Positions 16,229 through 23,010 of a stretch of 39,897 nt of DNA are shown here, piece after piece. The stretch is from Rhodocyclaceae bacterium UBA2271 (lineage in GTDB: Bacteria; Pseudomonadota; Gammaproteobacteria; Burkholderiales; Rhodocyclaceae), in assembly GCA_002347405.1 (NCBI GenBank), contig DDXB01000064.1, positions 83,825 to 123,721 on the forward strand, given 5' to 3'. Position 1 is the stretch's first letter. Each line of letters opens with the position of its first letter. Below the pieces are notes generated by a model. That model was given only the letters and a program-made list of their open reading frames with translations, was not told the DNA's origin and made no database searches. A program made the translations under genes and the position numbers.

Positions 16229-17199
16229 GGTTCACCTCCGCCGCTCGCATGCAGCCAGCAGGCAGCGCGGGTGGGGCCCGCGGCCAGCAGTTCGGGGCGT
16301 TCTTGCCGGCAACGTTCGAATACCTGTTCGCAGCGCGGGTTGAAGGCGCAGCCCGGGGGGATGGCGGTCAGGCGCGGCATTGCCCCATCGATCTGGTGGA
16401 GGAGATCGCGCTCCTGGGTCATGTCGGGAATGCAGGCCATCAGCCCGCGCGTGTAGGGATGGGCGGGCTGGTTGATGATCTCGTGCACCGGGCCGATTTC
16501 CGCGATGCGTCCGGCGTACATGACGGCGACGCGGTCGCAGGTTTCGGCGATCACGCCCATGTCGTGCGTGATCAGCATCACCGCCGCGCCGCGTTCCTTG
16601 CACAGGCGCTTGAGCAGGGCGATGATCTGCGCCTGGATCGACACGTCGAGCGCCGTGGTCGGTTCGTCGGCGACGATCAGTTGCGGCTCGGCGGCCAGCG
16701 CCAAGGCGATCACCACGCGCTGGCGCATGCCACCGGAAAACTGGTGCGGGTAATGGTCGATGCGCTCCGCCGCAGCCGCAATGCCGGTGTCCTTGAGCAG
16801 CCGGATCGCACGCTGCCGCGCTTCCGCGGCGCTCACCGGCAAATGCGTCATGATCGTTTCCACCAGCATTCTGCCGATGGAGTAGAGCGGGTTGAGCGAA
16901 GTCAGCGGGTCCTGAAAGATCGCCCCGATCTTGCGGCCACGGATGCGGCGCATTTGTTCCGGGGGCAGGTTGTCGATGCGCCGGCCTTCGAGATGGATCT
17001 CGCCACCGGCGATGTGGCCCGGGGGTTCCAGCAGCCCGATGATCGCCGCGCCGGTGAGCGACTTGCCGGCGCCCGATTCGCCAACCACGCCGAGGATCTC
17101 GCCGGGCGCGATGTCGAAGGAGACTTGGTCCAGTGCGCGCAGCGTGCCGCGGCGGCCGGGGAATTCGACGACGAGGTGTTCGACGCGGAGCAGGCTCAT
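16225..17199 (-). CDS. Peptide ABC transporter ATP-binding protein (DppD/OppD type)
   Basis: First ATPase of the importer, 324 residues. Walker A GESGAGKSLTGAAIIGLL, signature FSGGMRQRVVIALALA, Walker B LIVADEPTTALDVS and the C-terminal CAFNPRCEQVFERC block are all present. The reading frame stays open far upstream, but the ATG at 17199 gives MSLLRVEHLVVEFPGRRG, the normal start, and lies 5 bases after the permease stop. It works as a heterodimer with the next gene product on the cytoplasmic side of the membrane. Confidence 0.92.
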   Translation of the reverse strand: MSLLRVEHLVVEFPGRRGTLRALDQVSFDIAPGEILGVVGESGAGKSLTGAAIIGLLEPPGHIAGGEIHLEGRRIDNLPPEQMRRIRGRKIGAIFQDPLTSLNPLYSIGRMLVETIMTHLPVSAAEARQRAIRLLKDTGIAAAAERIDHYPHQFSGGMRQRVVIALALAAEPQLIVADEPTTALDVSIQAQIIALLKRLCKERGAAVMLITHDMGVIAETCDRVAVMYAGRIAEIGPVHEIINQPAHPYTRGLMACIPDMTQERDLLHQIDGAMPRLTAIPPGCAFNPRCEQVFERCRQERPELLAAGPTRAACWLHASGGGEP

Positions 17200-17204
17200 G
17201 ATGA

Positions 17205-18116
17205 TCAGCGCAGCCGCGGGTTGAGGGCGTCGCGCAGCCAGTCGCCCAGCAGGTTGACCGACAGTGCGATCAACACCAGCATCACGCCGGGGAAGATGGT
17301 GATCCACCACTCGCCGGAGAACAGGTAGTCGTTGCCGATGCGGATCAGGGTACCGAGCGAGGGCGAGGTCGGCGGCGCGCCGACGCCGAGGAAGGACAGC
17401 GTCGCCTCGGTGATGATCGCCGTGGCGACATGGATCGTGGCCAGCACCAGCACCGGGCCGAGCACATTGGGCAGCACATGGCGGCGCATGATGCGCAGGC
17501 TGGAGACGCCGGTGACGCGCGCGGCCTGCACGTATTCCTTGTTGCGCTCGACGAGCGTGGAGCCGCGCACGGTACGGGCGTACTGCACCCAGCCGGTCAG
17601 CGTGATCGACAGGATCAGCACGCCGAAGGCGAGTGTTTCGTGCGCATTGGAGAACATGGCGCGGCCGACGCCGGCGATCAGCAGCGCGACGAGAATGGCC
17701 GGGAAGGACAGCATCACGTCGCACAGGCGCATCAGGAAGGCATCGATCCAGCCGCCAAGGTAGCCGGCAAGCAGACCCAGCGTGACGCCGACGACGACGG
17801 ACAGCACGACGGAGGCCAGCCCGACCGCCAGCGAGATGCGCGCGCCGTAGATCACCGCCGAAAGAATATCGCGGCCCTGATCGTCCGTGCCGAGCAGAAA
17901 GGTTTTCGAACCCTCGGCATACCAGGCCGGCGGCAGACGGGCATTGGCCAGTTCCAGCGTGACCAAGTCGAAGGGGTTGTGGGGGGCGACCCAGGGCGCG
18001 AACAGCGCCGCGATGCCGCAAACGAGGGCAATCAGCGCGGCGACCAGGGCCGTCGGTGAGGAGCGAAAGCTGTAGCCGATGTCGCTGTCCAGCCAGTGCC
18101 TGAGTGCGGCGATCAT
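17205..18116 (-). CDS. Peptide ABC transporter permease (DppC/OppC type)
   Basis: Inner-membrane permease of 303 residues with an N-terminal anchor helix (about 24-46) and five further hydrophobic segments. GTDDQGRDILSAVIYGARISL and the EAA-loop region QAARVTGVSSLRIMRRHVLPN are typical of DppC/OppC. The frame opens upstream at 18293, overlapping the other permease, so the ATG at 18116, two bases after the dppB-type stop, is chosen. Confidence 0.92.
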   Translation of the reverse strand: MIAALRHWLDSDIGYSFRSSPTALVAALIALVCGIAALFAPWVAPHNPFDLVTLELANARLPPAWYAEGSKTFLLGTDDQGRDILSAVIYGARISLAVGLASVVLSVVVGVTLGLLAGYLGGWIDAFLMRLCDVMLSFPAILVALLIAGVGRAMFSNAHETLAFGVLILSITLTGWVQYARTVRGSTLVERNKEYVQAARVTGVSSLRIMRRHVLPNVLGPVLVLATIHVATAIITEATLSFLGVGAPPTSPSLGTLIRIGNDYLFSGEWWITIFPGVMLVLIALSVNLLGDWLRDALNPRLR

Positions 18117-18118
18117 GT

Positions 18119-19099
18119 TCAGTGGCCTCCGGCGCGGTCGACGCGCAGGCGCGGATCGACGACGAAATAGAGCAAATCGACGCTCAGGTTGATGACCACG
18201 AAGATCAGCGCGATCAGGCACAGGTAGGCGGCCATCACCGGAATGTCGGCGAAGTTCACCGCCTGGATGAACAGCAGGCCCATGCCCGGCCACTGGAAGA
18301 CGGTCTCGGTGATGATCGCGAAGGCGATCAGGCCGCCCAGCTGCAGGCCGGTGATGGTGATCACCGGAACAAGCGTGTTCTTCAGGGCGTGGCCGAAATG
18401 CACGGCGCGATCGGTCAGGCCGCGCGCGCGGGCGAACTTGATGTAGTCGGTGCGCAGCACTTCGAGCATCTCGGCACGCACCAGGCGCATGATCAGCGTG
18501 AGCTGGAAGATCGCCAGCGTGACTGCCGGCAGGGTGATGTGGTGCCAGCCCTTGGCCGTCAGCAGCCCGGTGGTCCAGCCGCCGATGCTGACGACCTCGC
18601 CACGCCCGAAGCTGGGAAACCAGCCCAGCTGGACCGCGAAGACGAGGATCAGCAGGATGCCGATCAGGAAGGTCGGCAGCGACACGCCGAGCAGGGAGAT
18701 CGTCATGAACACCTGGCTCAGGAAGCTGCCGCGCCGCAGCGCCGCATAGACGCCCATCGGCACGCCGATGACCAGCGCCAGCAAGGCGGCGACGAGGGCG
18801 AGTTCGATGGTGGCGGGGAAGCGTTCCGCGATCAGGGTGGACACCTTCACCCCCTGGCGCAGGCTGAAGCCAAACTCACCCTGCGCGGCATTCGCGAGAA
18901 AGTGCCAGAACTGGACGACGAACGGTTGGTCCAGGCCGAGCGCGGCCCGCAGCGCGCGGGACTCCTCGGGAGTTACATCCTGACCGAGCAGGAACGTGAC
19001 CGGATCGCCGACATACTGGAACAGCATGAAGGCAATCAGGGCGACCGTGATCATGACGATCATGGCCTGGACGAGACGACGCAGGATGAAGGCAAGCAT
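18119..19099 (-). CDS. Peptide ABC transporter permease (DppB/OppB type)
   Basis: Inner-membrane permease of 326 residues. The start MLAFILRRLVQAMIVMITVA, the segment GDPVTFLLG and the loop YIKFARARGLTDRAVHFGHA are standard DppB/OppB features. Six hydrophobic segments are visible. It follows the binding-protein gene by 48 bases and precedes the second permease by 2 bases, so the operon order is binding protein, B, C, D, F. Confidence 0.92.
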   Translation of the reverse strand: MLAFILRRLVQAMIVMITVALIAFMLFQYVGDPVTFLLGQDVTPEESRALRAALGLDQPFVVQFWHFLANAAQGEFGFSLRQGVKVSTLIAERFPATIELALVAALLALVIGVPMGVYAALRRGSFLSQVFMTISLLGVSLPTFLIGILLILVFAVQLGWFPSFGRGEVVSIGGWTTGLLTAKGWHHITLPAVTLAIFQLTLIMRLVRAEMLEVLRTDYIKFARARGLTDRAVHFGHALKNTLVPVITITGLQLGGLIAFAIITETVFQWPGMGLLFIQAVNFADIPVMAAYLCLIALIFVVINLSVDLLYFVVDPRLRVDRAGGH

Positions 19100-19147
19100 G
19101 GGAGAAAACGCGCCGCCGGGTCGGGAAGCCCGGCGGCCGTAGGCGGG

Positions 19148-20716
19148 TTATTGAACCTTGAGCAGGCGCCAGTCGATGCGGTTGTCGGCGCGATGCACCA
19201 GGTCAACCTTCTTCTTCATGGCCCAGGGGATCACCTGGTTGTGCAACGGAATGTGCGCGATGTCCTCGTTCTGCAGCGCCAGCGCCTTGGTGAGCAGGTC
19301 GGTGCGCAGCTTGAGGTCGGTTTCCTTCTTGGTACGTTCCACCAGCGCGTCCATCTGCGGGTTGCTGTAGCGGCCGACGTTGTAGTTGCCGTCGCCGCCC
19401 ACGCCCACCGAGCGCACCAGCGACTGCAGGCTGTACAAGGCATCGAAGGTCGGCACACCCCAGCCGAGCATGTAGATGCTGGCTTCGTAGCGCTGGATCA
19501 TCGGGAAGTAGGTCGCCAGCGGCTGGGTGCGCAGCTTGGCCTTGACGCCGATCTTCGCCCACATCGCGGTAACGGCCTGGCAGATCTGTTCGTCGTTGAT
19601 GTAGCGGTTGTTCGGGCAGGCGAAATCGACTTCGAAGCCGTCCTTGTAGCCTGCCTCCGCAAGCAGCTTCTGCGCGGCGGCGACATCGTAGGGATGGCGC
19701 TTGTGGATCGCCTCGGTCCAGCCGGTCACCTGCGGCGCGACCAGCGCCCCGGTCGGCTGGCCGAGTCCGCGCAGGGTGACGCGGGCGATCGTGTTGATGT
19801 CGATGGCCTGATAGAGCGCCTTGCGCACGCGCTGGTCCTTGAGCGGATTCTTGCCCTTGATATTGCTGCCGGGCAGCTCGTCGCGGAACTGGTCCATGCC
19901 GAAGAAGATGGTACGGTTCTCGACACCGTCGAGCACTTTCAGGTCGCGATTGGCGCGAATGCGGTCAAGATCCTGCGGGCTGGGATCGAGGACGAAATCG
20001 ATCTCGCCGGAAAGCAGGGCCGCCATGCGCGTGGCAGCAGACTTGACCGGGGTGTAAATGATTTCCGTGACATTGGCGTCTTTCTTGGCCCACCAGTTCG
20101 GATTGGCTGCCAGCACCATCTTCTGGTCGGGCTGCCATTCCTTGAGCATGAAGGGGCCCGTGCCGTTGGTGTTGCGGTGCGCGAAGTTCTCTTCCTTGGT
20201 CTTGATGTCCATCGGCGCGGCGGAATTGTTCTTCTCCGACCATGCCTTGCTCATCATGCGCAGTTCGGTCAGCTGGTTGAGCAGCACCGGATTGGGGTCC
20301 TTGGTGAAGACATCGATGGTGTTGGCATCCACCTTCACCACGCGATCGATACCCTGGGTGTACACCGCGTAGTTGGAATTCTTGTGCATCGCACGCTGCA
20401 GCGAAAACACCGCATCGTCCGCGGTGAAGGGCGAGCCGTCATGGAACTTGACGCCCGTCCGCAGGCTGAAGCGCATCTGGGTGGGCGAGATTGGTTTCCA
20501 GGCCGTGGCGAGCACCGCTTCGATCTTGAAGCTGTTGCTGTTGTAATAGACCAGCGATTCGTACACGGCAGCATGCACGCCGTTGCCCAACGCATTGTTC
20601 TGGGAGTGGATATCCCAAGTCGGGATATCGCTGGCACTCGACCACTTGAAGGGCTTGGCGAAGGCCGGCGGGGCGGCCAGCAGGGCGGCACAGAGCAAGG
20701 CGATGCGGATTTTCAT
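19148..20716 (-). CDS. Periplasmic peptide-binding protein (SBP_bac_5 family)
   Basis: Substrate-binding protein of the importer, 522 residues. A clear signal peptide (MKIRIALLCAALLAAPPAFA) precedes the mature start KPFKWSSASDIPTWD. Family segments include FHDGSPFTADDAVFSLQRA, NGTGPFMLKEWQPDQKMVL and VRKALYQAIDINTIA. It heads the operon, which suits the need for excess binding protein. Di- or oligopeptides are the probable ligands, but glutathione or other ligands are possible in this family. Confidence 0.92.
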   Translation of the reverse strand: MKIRIALLCAALLAAPPAFAKPFKWSSASDIPTWDIHSQNNALGNGVHAAVYESLVYYNSNSFKIEAVLATAWKPISPTQMRFSLRTGVKFHDGSPFTADDAVFSLQRAMHKNSNYAVYTQGIDRVVKVDANTIDVFTKDPNPVLLNQLTELRMMSKAWSEKNNSAAPMDIKTKEENFAHRNTNGTGPFMLKEWQPDQKMVLAANPNWWAKKDANVTEIIYTPVKSAATRMAALLSGEIDFVLDPSPQDLDRIRANRDLKVLDGVENRTIFFGMDQFRDELPGSNIKGKNPLKDQRVRKALYQAIDINTIARVTLRGLGQPTGALVAPQVTGWTEAIHKRHPYDVAAAQKLLAEAGYKDGFEVDFACPNNRYINDEQICQAVTAMWAKIGVKAKLRTQPLATYFPMIQRYEASIYMLGWGVPTFDALYSLQSLVRSVGVGGDGNYNVGRYSNPQMDALVERTKKETDLKLRTDLLTKALALQNEDIAHIPLHNQVIPWAMKKKVDLVHRADNRIDWRLLKVQ

Positions 20717-20811
20717 GCGAATTCTCCCTCGAGGCTTTGTTGTAGGAGTGCAGCGGTGCTTATCTTACCTTTCAAATTGCAGTTGCGATATTGCGGTTTT
20801 CATCAGGCCGG

Positions 20812-20858
20812 CTGACTTTCATGATGCGTGAAACATCACCCCGCATCATGAAAGTCAG
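20812..20858. repeat. Perfect 17-bp inverted repeat upstream of the peptide transporter operon
   Basis: CTGACTTTCATGATGCG (20812-20828) and its exact complement CGCATCATGAAAGTCAG (20842-20858) flank a 13-base loop. It lies 95 bases upstream of the binding-protein start, so it may be a regulator site or a hairpin. There is no T-run on either side, which argues against a classical terminator. Confidence 0.65.
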
Positions 20859-21083
20859 CCCCTTCCCCTAGCCCCCCCACCCCCAGCCCCCGCCCCGAGG
20901 CGGGGGTCAAAGTTTGTTCGCTGCGCTCAAGGGATTACGCGGCGTCAAATTGCGTCTTTCACGTTAACGGCAGTGCGTCGCGCGGGTGTAGGGCACCAAG
21001 ACCAGGGCAATGATCACGGTGGCGAACAGCAGGCCGAAGCCCGCCTGCCACTTAGTAAATAACAGGCCCCTATTGTTCAGGCC
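20859..21083. other. Gene-free stretch with a possible membrane-protein remnant
   Basis: The left part is a cytosine-rich tract (CCCCCCCACCCCCAGCCCCC) resembling the ends of family 2 repeats. On the minus strand, 20964-21080 can be read as LLFTKWQAGFGLLFATVII followed by ALVLVPYTR and a stop, which looks like a single membrane helix. It has no credible start of its own and is joined upstream to repeat sequence, so I treat it as a possible gene remnant. Confidence 0.35.
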
Positions 21084-21186
21084 CTGGCCCGTACTCGACC
21101 GCATCGAGCGCCTACCCGAACAGCTTCCGTTGCCGTATCTCAGCCTGACGCGCTGAGCGCGCAAAAGTCGGCGCTGGCGGGACGGC
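21084..21186 (+). pseudogene. Displaced copy of the cbbO 3' end plus REP element (copy A)
   Basis: 21084-21156 matches the last 73 bases of cbbO (10249-10321) at 67 of 73 positions and keeps the reading frame and stop (DRIERLPEQLPLPYLSLTR). It is followed, as at cbbO, by the REP sequence AAAAGTCGGCGCTGGCGGGA. Four of the six differences fall at third codon positions that do not change the residue. No upstream part of the gene is present, so it cannot be expressed as CbbO. Confidence 0.8.
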
Positions 21187-21262
21187 ACGCCACCTGTGGT
21201 GCAGCGATCCATGGCGGCGTCCTTGGGTAAAATCAGCCTACTGATAACAGGGGGAACCGCAC

Positions 21263-21733
21263 ATGGACAGCCAGGCATTTCAAGATTACTACCCGGAGGA
21301 ATTGAGCCACTGCTACGGCTGCGGCAAGAACAACCCGCAGGGCCATCAGTTGAAAAGTCATTGGGATGGCGACACGACGGTCGCGCACTTCACGCCGGAG
21401 CCTTATCACACGGCCATTCCCGGCTTTGTCTATGGCGGCCTGGTCGCCTCGCTGGTCGATTGCCACGGCACCGGCACCGCGTCGGCAGCGGCCTACCGGG
21501 CGGCGGGACGCGCAATGGGCACGGCGCCCGCCCTGCGTTTCGTGACCGGCGCGCTCAAGGTGGATTTTCTGGCGCCGACGCCGCTGGGCGTGGAACTGGA
21601 ATTGCGCGGCACGGTGGTCGAGATCAAGGAAAAGAAGGTGGTCGTCGACATCACCGTGACGGCACAGGGCAAGCTGTGTGCGAAAGGCCAGGTGATCGCG
21701 GTGCGCATGCCCGAGAGCATGGCGCCGAAATAA
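21263..21733 (+). CDS. PaaI-like hotdog-fold thioesterase
   Basis: 156-residue protein of the 4HBT/PaaI thioesterase type, which hydrolyses acyl-CoA thioesters in the cytoplasm. The segment HTAIPGFVYGGLVASLVDCHGTG holds the catalytic-loop pattern (GG..A..D) and ALKVDFLAPTPLGVELELRG is the typical central strand. The N-terminal CYGCGKNNPQG pattern is found in a subgroup of these proteins. An AGGGGGAACC ribosome site precedes the ATG. It is enclosed by repeat sequences on both sides: the cbbO-end/REP copy before it and a REP half plus duplicated leader after it. Confidence 0.82.
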   Translation: MDSQAFQDYYPEELSHCYGCGKNNPQGHQLKSHWDGDTTVAHFTPEPYHTAIPGFVYGGLVASLVDCHGTGTASAAAYRAAGRAMGTAPALRFVTGALKVDFLAPTPLGVELELRGTVVEIKEKKVVVDITVTAQGKLCAKGQVIAVRMPESMAPK

Positions 21734-21751
21734 GCAGGGAAAGTCGGCGCT

Positions 21752-21945
21752 GGCGATTTTTCGGCCACCTGCGCCTACTCGCACGTGTTGGGCCAAAGCA
21801 ACGGAGTGCAACCATGCTGCAACGAAAGCGGTAGGCTTCAGGTCGGCGGATATTTCACACGAAAGTCTTGATTCTGGCGGGCGAACACGACCCAACATCC
21901 ACTCCCCTTTGCCGCCAAACGGCTGGCCTTTCTGGTTTCCGCCGT
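21752..21945 (+). repeat. Direct repeat copy 1: duplicated leader and dead start of a TonB receptor gene
   Basis: This 194-bp stretch matches 22875-23069 along its whole length with one single-base gap and scattered substitutions. In the second copy it covers the leader and first 20 codons of the intact TonB-dependent receptor gene. Here the start codon is ACG (21887-21889) instead of ATG, and homology ends within the signal peptide (after FLVSAV), so it is a truncated, silent fragment. The pair of copies brackets the toxin-antitoxin genes. Confidence 0.85.
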
Positions 21946-21996
21946 AAGCGCCATTCGGGTCAGACCTCTATTGATTGCTGGACTTTCAGACTCTAC

Positions 21997-22341
21997 TCAC
22001 GCAGCGGCAGCCAGGCGGAAATGCACCTCGACGTCGTCGAACGGCACGAAGACCATTTCATCTTCAGTGCGCTCGATCAGTCCGAGGTCGATCATGCGGG
22101 CGACATCGGTATGGACATTCGAATAATTTCTGTCGGCCGCCTTGGCCAGGGCATACACAGTGCACGGGCCGGACTTGCGCAGGGTGTTGAGCAGATCGAG
22201 GCGCGCCGGGGTCAGTTCGGAAAACAGGAGGCGGGCGGACTCGAAAGACAAATGAAAATCCTCGCTGCCGCCGGCGGCAATGTCTGCCCGCGCGGCGTCG
22301 AAGATGCTGTTTCGGCGGGCTATCTCGATGATGGCTTTCAT
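21997..22341 (-). CDS. HTH protein, probable antitoxin of the downstream-facing pair
   Basis: 114-residue protein with a winged-helix domain in its second half: LTPARLDLLNTLRKSGPCTV, then YALAKAADRNYSNVHTDVAR and MIDLGLIERTEDEMVFVPFD. It resembles the MarR/ArsR-like regulators found beside DUF6516-type toxins. It overlaps the toxin gene by ATGA and is translated after it, the reverse of the common antitoxin-first order but usual for this group. It is the likely antitoxin and autoregulator. Confidence 0.72.
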   Translation of the reverse strand: MKAIIEIARRNSIFDAARADIAAGGSEDFHLSFESARLLFSELTPARLDLLNTLRKSGPCTVYALAKAADRNYSNVHTDVARMIDLGLIERTEDEMVFVPFDDVEVHFRLAAAA

Positions 22342-22616
22342 TTCCAGTCCTCCATGTCCAGCCTGAAATCCGCAAGCAGGCGCTCAAGCGCGGTGAATCG
22401 GTAAGGCGTTTCATTGCTGCCGATATGCCGATGATCGCCCTTGCCGCGCTCGTTGTCGTAACGCACTACGCAGACCCCATTCACCACATAGGCAAGCCGA
22501 TATTTGTAGCGATGCGCGCACGGCGGCAACGGCTCCGGAAGTTGCCAGATCGCGATCTCGACTATCGAGCCGTCGTCGCGCAGCTCCTTGCGGAGGGTAA
22601 TCGGCCGAGCCTTCAT
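22338..22616 (-). CDS. TumE/DUF6516-like toxin
   Basis: 92 residues from the ATG at 22616. The pattern HRYKYRLAYVVNGVCVVRYD followed by NERGKGDHRHIG and YRFTALERLLADF is characteristic of DUF6516 (TumE-like) proteins, which pair with an HTH antitoxin. Starts further upstream (ATG at 22634 or 22643) are possible but would overlap the inverted repeat taken to be the operator. The mode of toxicity in this family is poorly known. The pair is bracketed by REP fragments and by the long direct repeat. Confidence 0.72.
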   Translation of the reverse strand: MKARPITLRKELRDDGSIVEIAIWQLPEPLPPCAHRYKYRLAYVVNGVCVVRYDNERGKGDHRHIGSNETPYRFTALERLLADFRLDMEDWK

Positions 22617-22634
22617 GCACTGAATTGTAGCCAT

Positions 22635-22654
22635 ATATTGCATCAACGCAATAT
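22635..22654. promoter_or_regulatory. Inverted repeat before the TumE-like toxin gene, likely operator
   Basis: ATATTGCATCAACGCAATAT has perfect 7-bp arms around a 6-base spacer and ends 18 bases before the toxin start on the minus strand. Its AT-rich character and position suit an autoregulated toxin-antitoxin promoter. Function is inferred. Confidence 0.5.
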
Positions 22655-22707
22655 CACGGGCCGGGCCGTCCCGCCAGCGGGTGCAAACAGGGGTCACCCC
22701 GATTGTT

Positions 22708-22792
22708 CTGGCACGTGCTCAACCGCATCGAGCGCCTGCCCGATCAGCTACCGTTGCTGTATTTCAGCCTGACGCGCTGAGCGTGCAAAAGT
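22708..22792 (+). pseudogene. Displaced copy of the cbbO 3' end plus REP start (copy B)
   Basis: 22708-22780 matches the last 73 bases of cbbO at 67 of 73 positions, with the frame and stop kept (RIERLPDQLPLLYFSLTR). Its differences are mostly not the same as those of copy A, so the two displaced copies diverged separately or came from different parents. The REP sequence follows at the same distance from the stop as in cbbO. Confidence 0.8.
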
Positions 22793-22832
22793 CGGCGCTG
22801 GCGGGACGGCGGCCGCCGTCCCGCCAGCGCCG
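22793..22832. repeat. Perfect 40-bp palindrome formed by two REP halves
   Basis: CGGCGCTGGCGGGACGGCGG is followed directly by its exact complement, giving a 40-bp palindrome without a loop. It would form a very stable hairpin or cruciform. It lies in the 394-bp region between the toxin gene and the TonB receptor gene and may insulate the receptor operon from upstream transcription. A further REP-like end (CCCCGACTTT) is at 22857-22866. Confidence 0.85.
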
Positions 22833-22874
22833 GGAAGGATATTCCCCACGGTCACCCCGACTTTCAGCGCCTCC

Positions 22875-23010
22875 GGCGATGTTTCGACCACCTGCGCCTA
22901 CGCGCACGTGTCTGGCCAAAGCAACGGGGGTGCACCCATGCTGCAACGAATGCGGTAGGCTTCAGGTCGGCGGATATTCCACACGAAAGTCTTGATTCTG
23001 GCGGCCGAAC
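22875..23010 (+). promoter_or_regulatory. Leader of the TonB/YfiR operon, duplicated and possibly structured
   Basis: The leader is conserved between the two direct-repeat copies even though the upstream copy no longer serves a gene. GCGCCTACGCGC near its start can pair with GCGGTAGGC (22948-22956), enclosing an inner AGCA/TGCT pairing and an internal GGGTGCACCC in this copy. This could be a structured RNA leader, but it does not match a cobalamin or c-di-GMP riboswitch that I can recognise. Only a weak ribosome site (GGCGG) precedes the ATG at 23011. Confidence 0.4.

Noticed and set aside
18104..20815. A 903-codon open frame on the plus strand
   Set aside because: It is the antisense of the permease and binding-protein genes, made possible by high GC content; its translation has no family signal, while the minus-strand genes are unmistakable.
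22875..22985. Cobalamin or GEMM c-di-GMP riboswitch before the TonB receptor
   Set aside because: The conserved cobalamin core and the GEMM motifs are not present; only generic pairing is visible, so I kept it as an unclassified leader.
22681..22995. Small open frame running from a cbbO-end copy through the palindrome
   Set aside because: It consists of repeat sequence read in another frame, with similar peptides appearing wherever the repeat occurs; there is no ribosome site.
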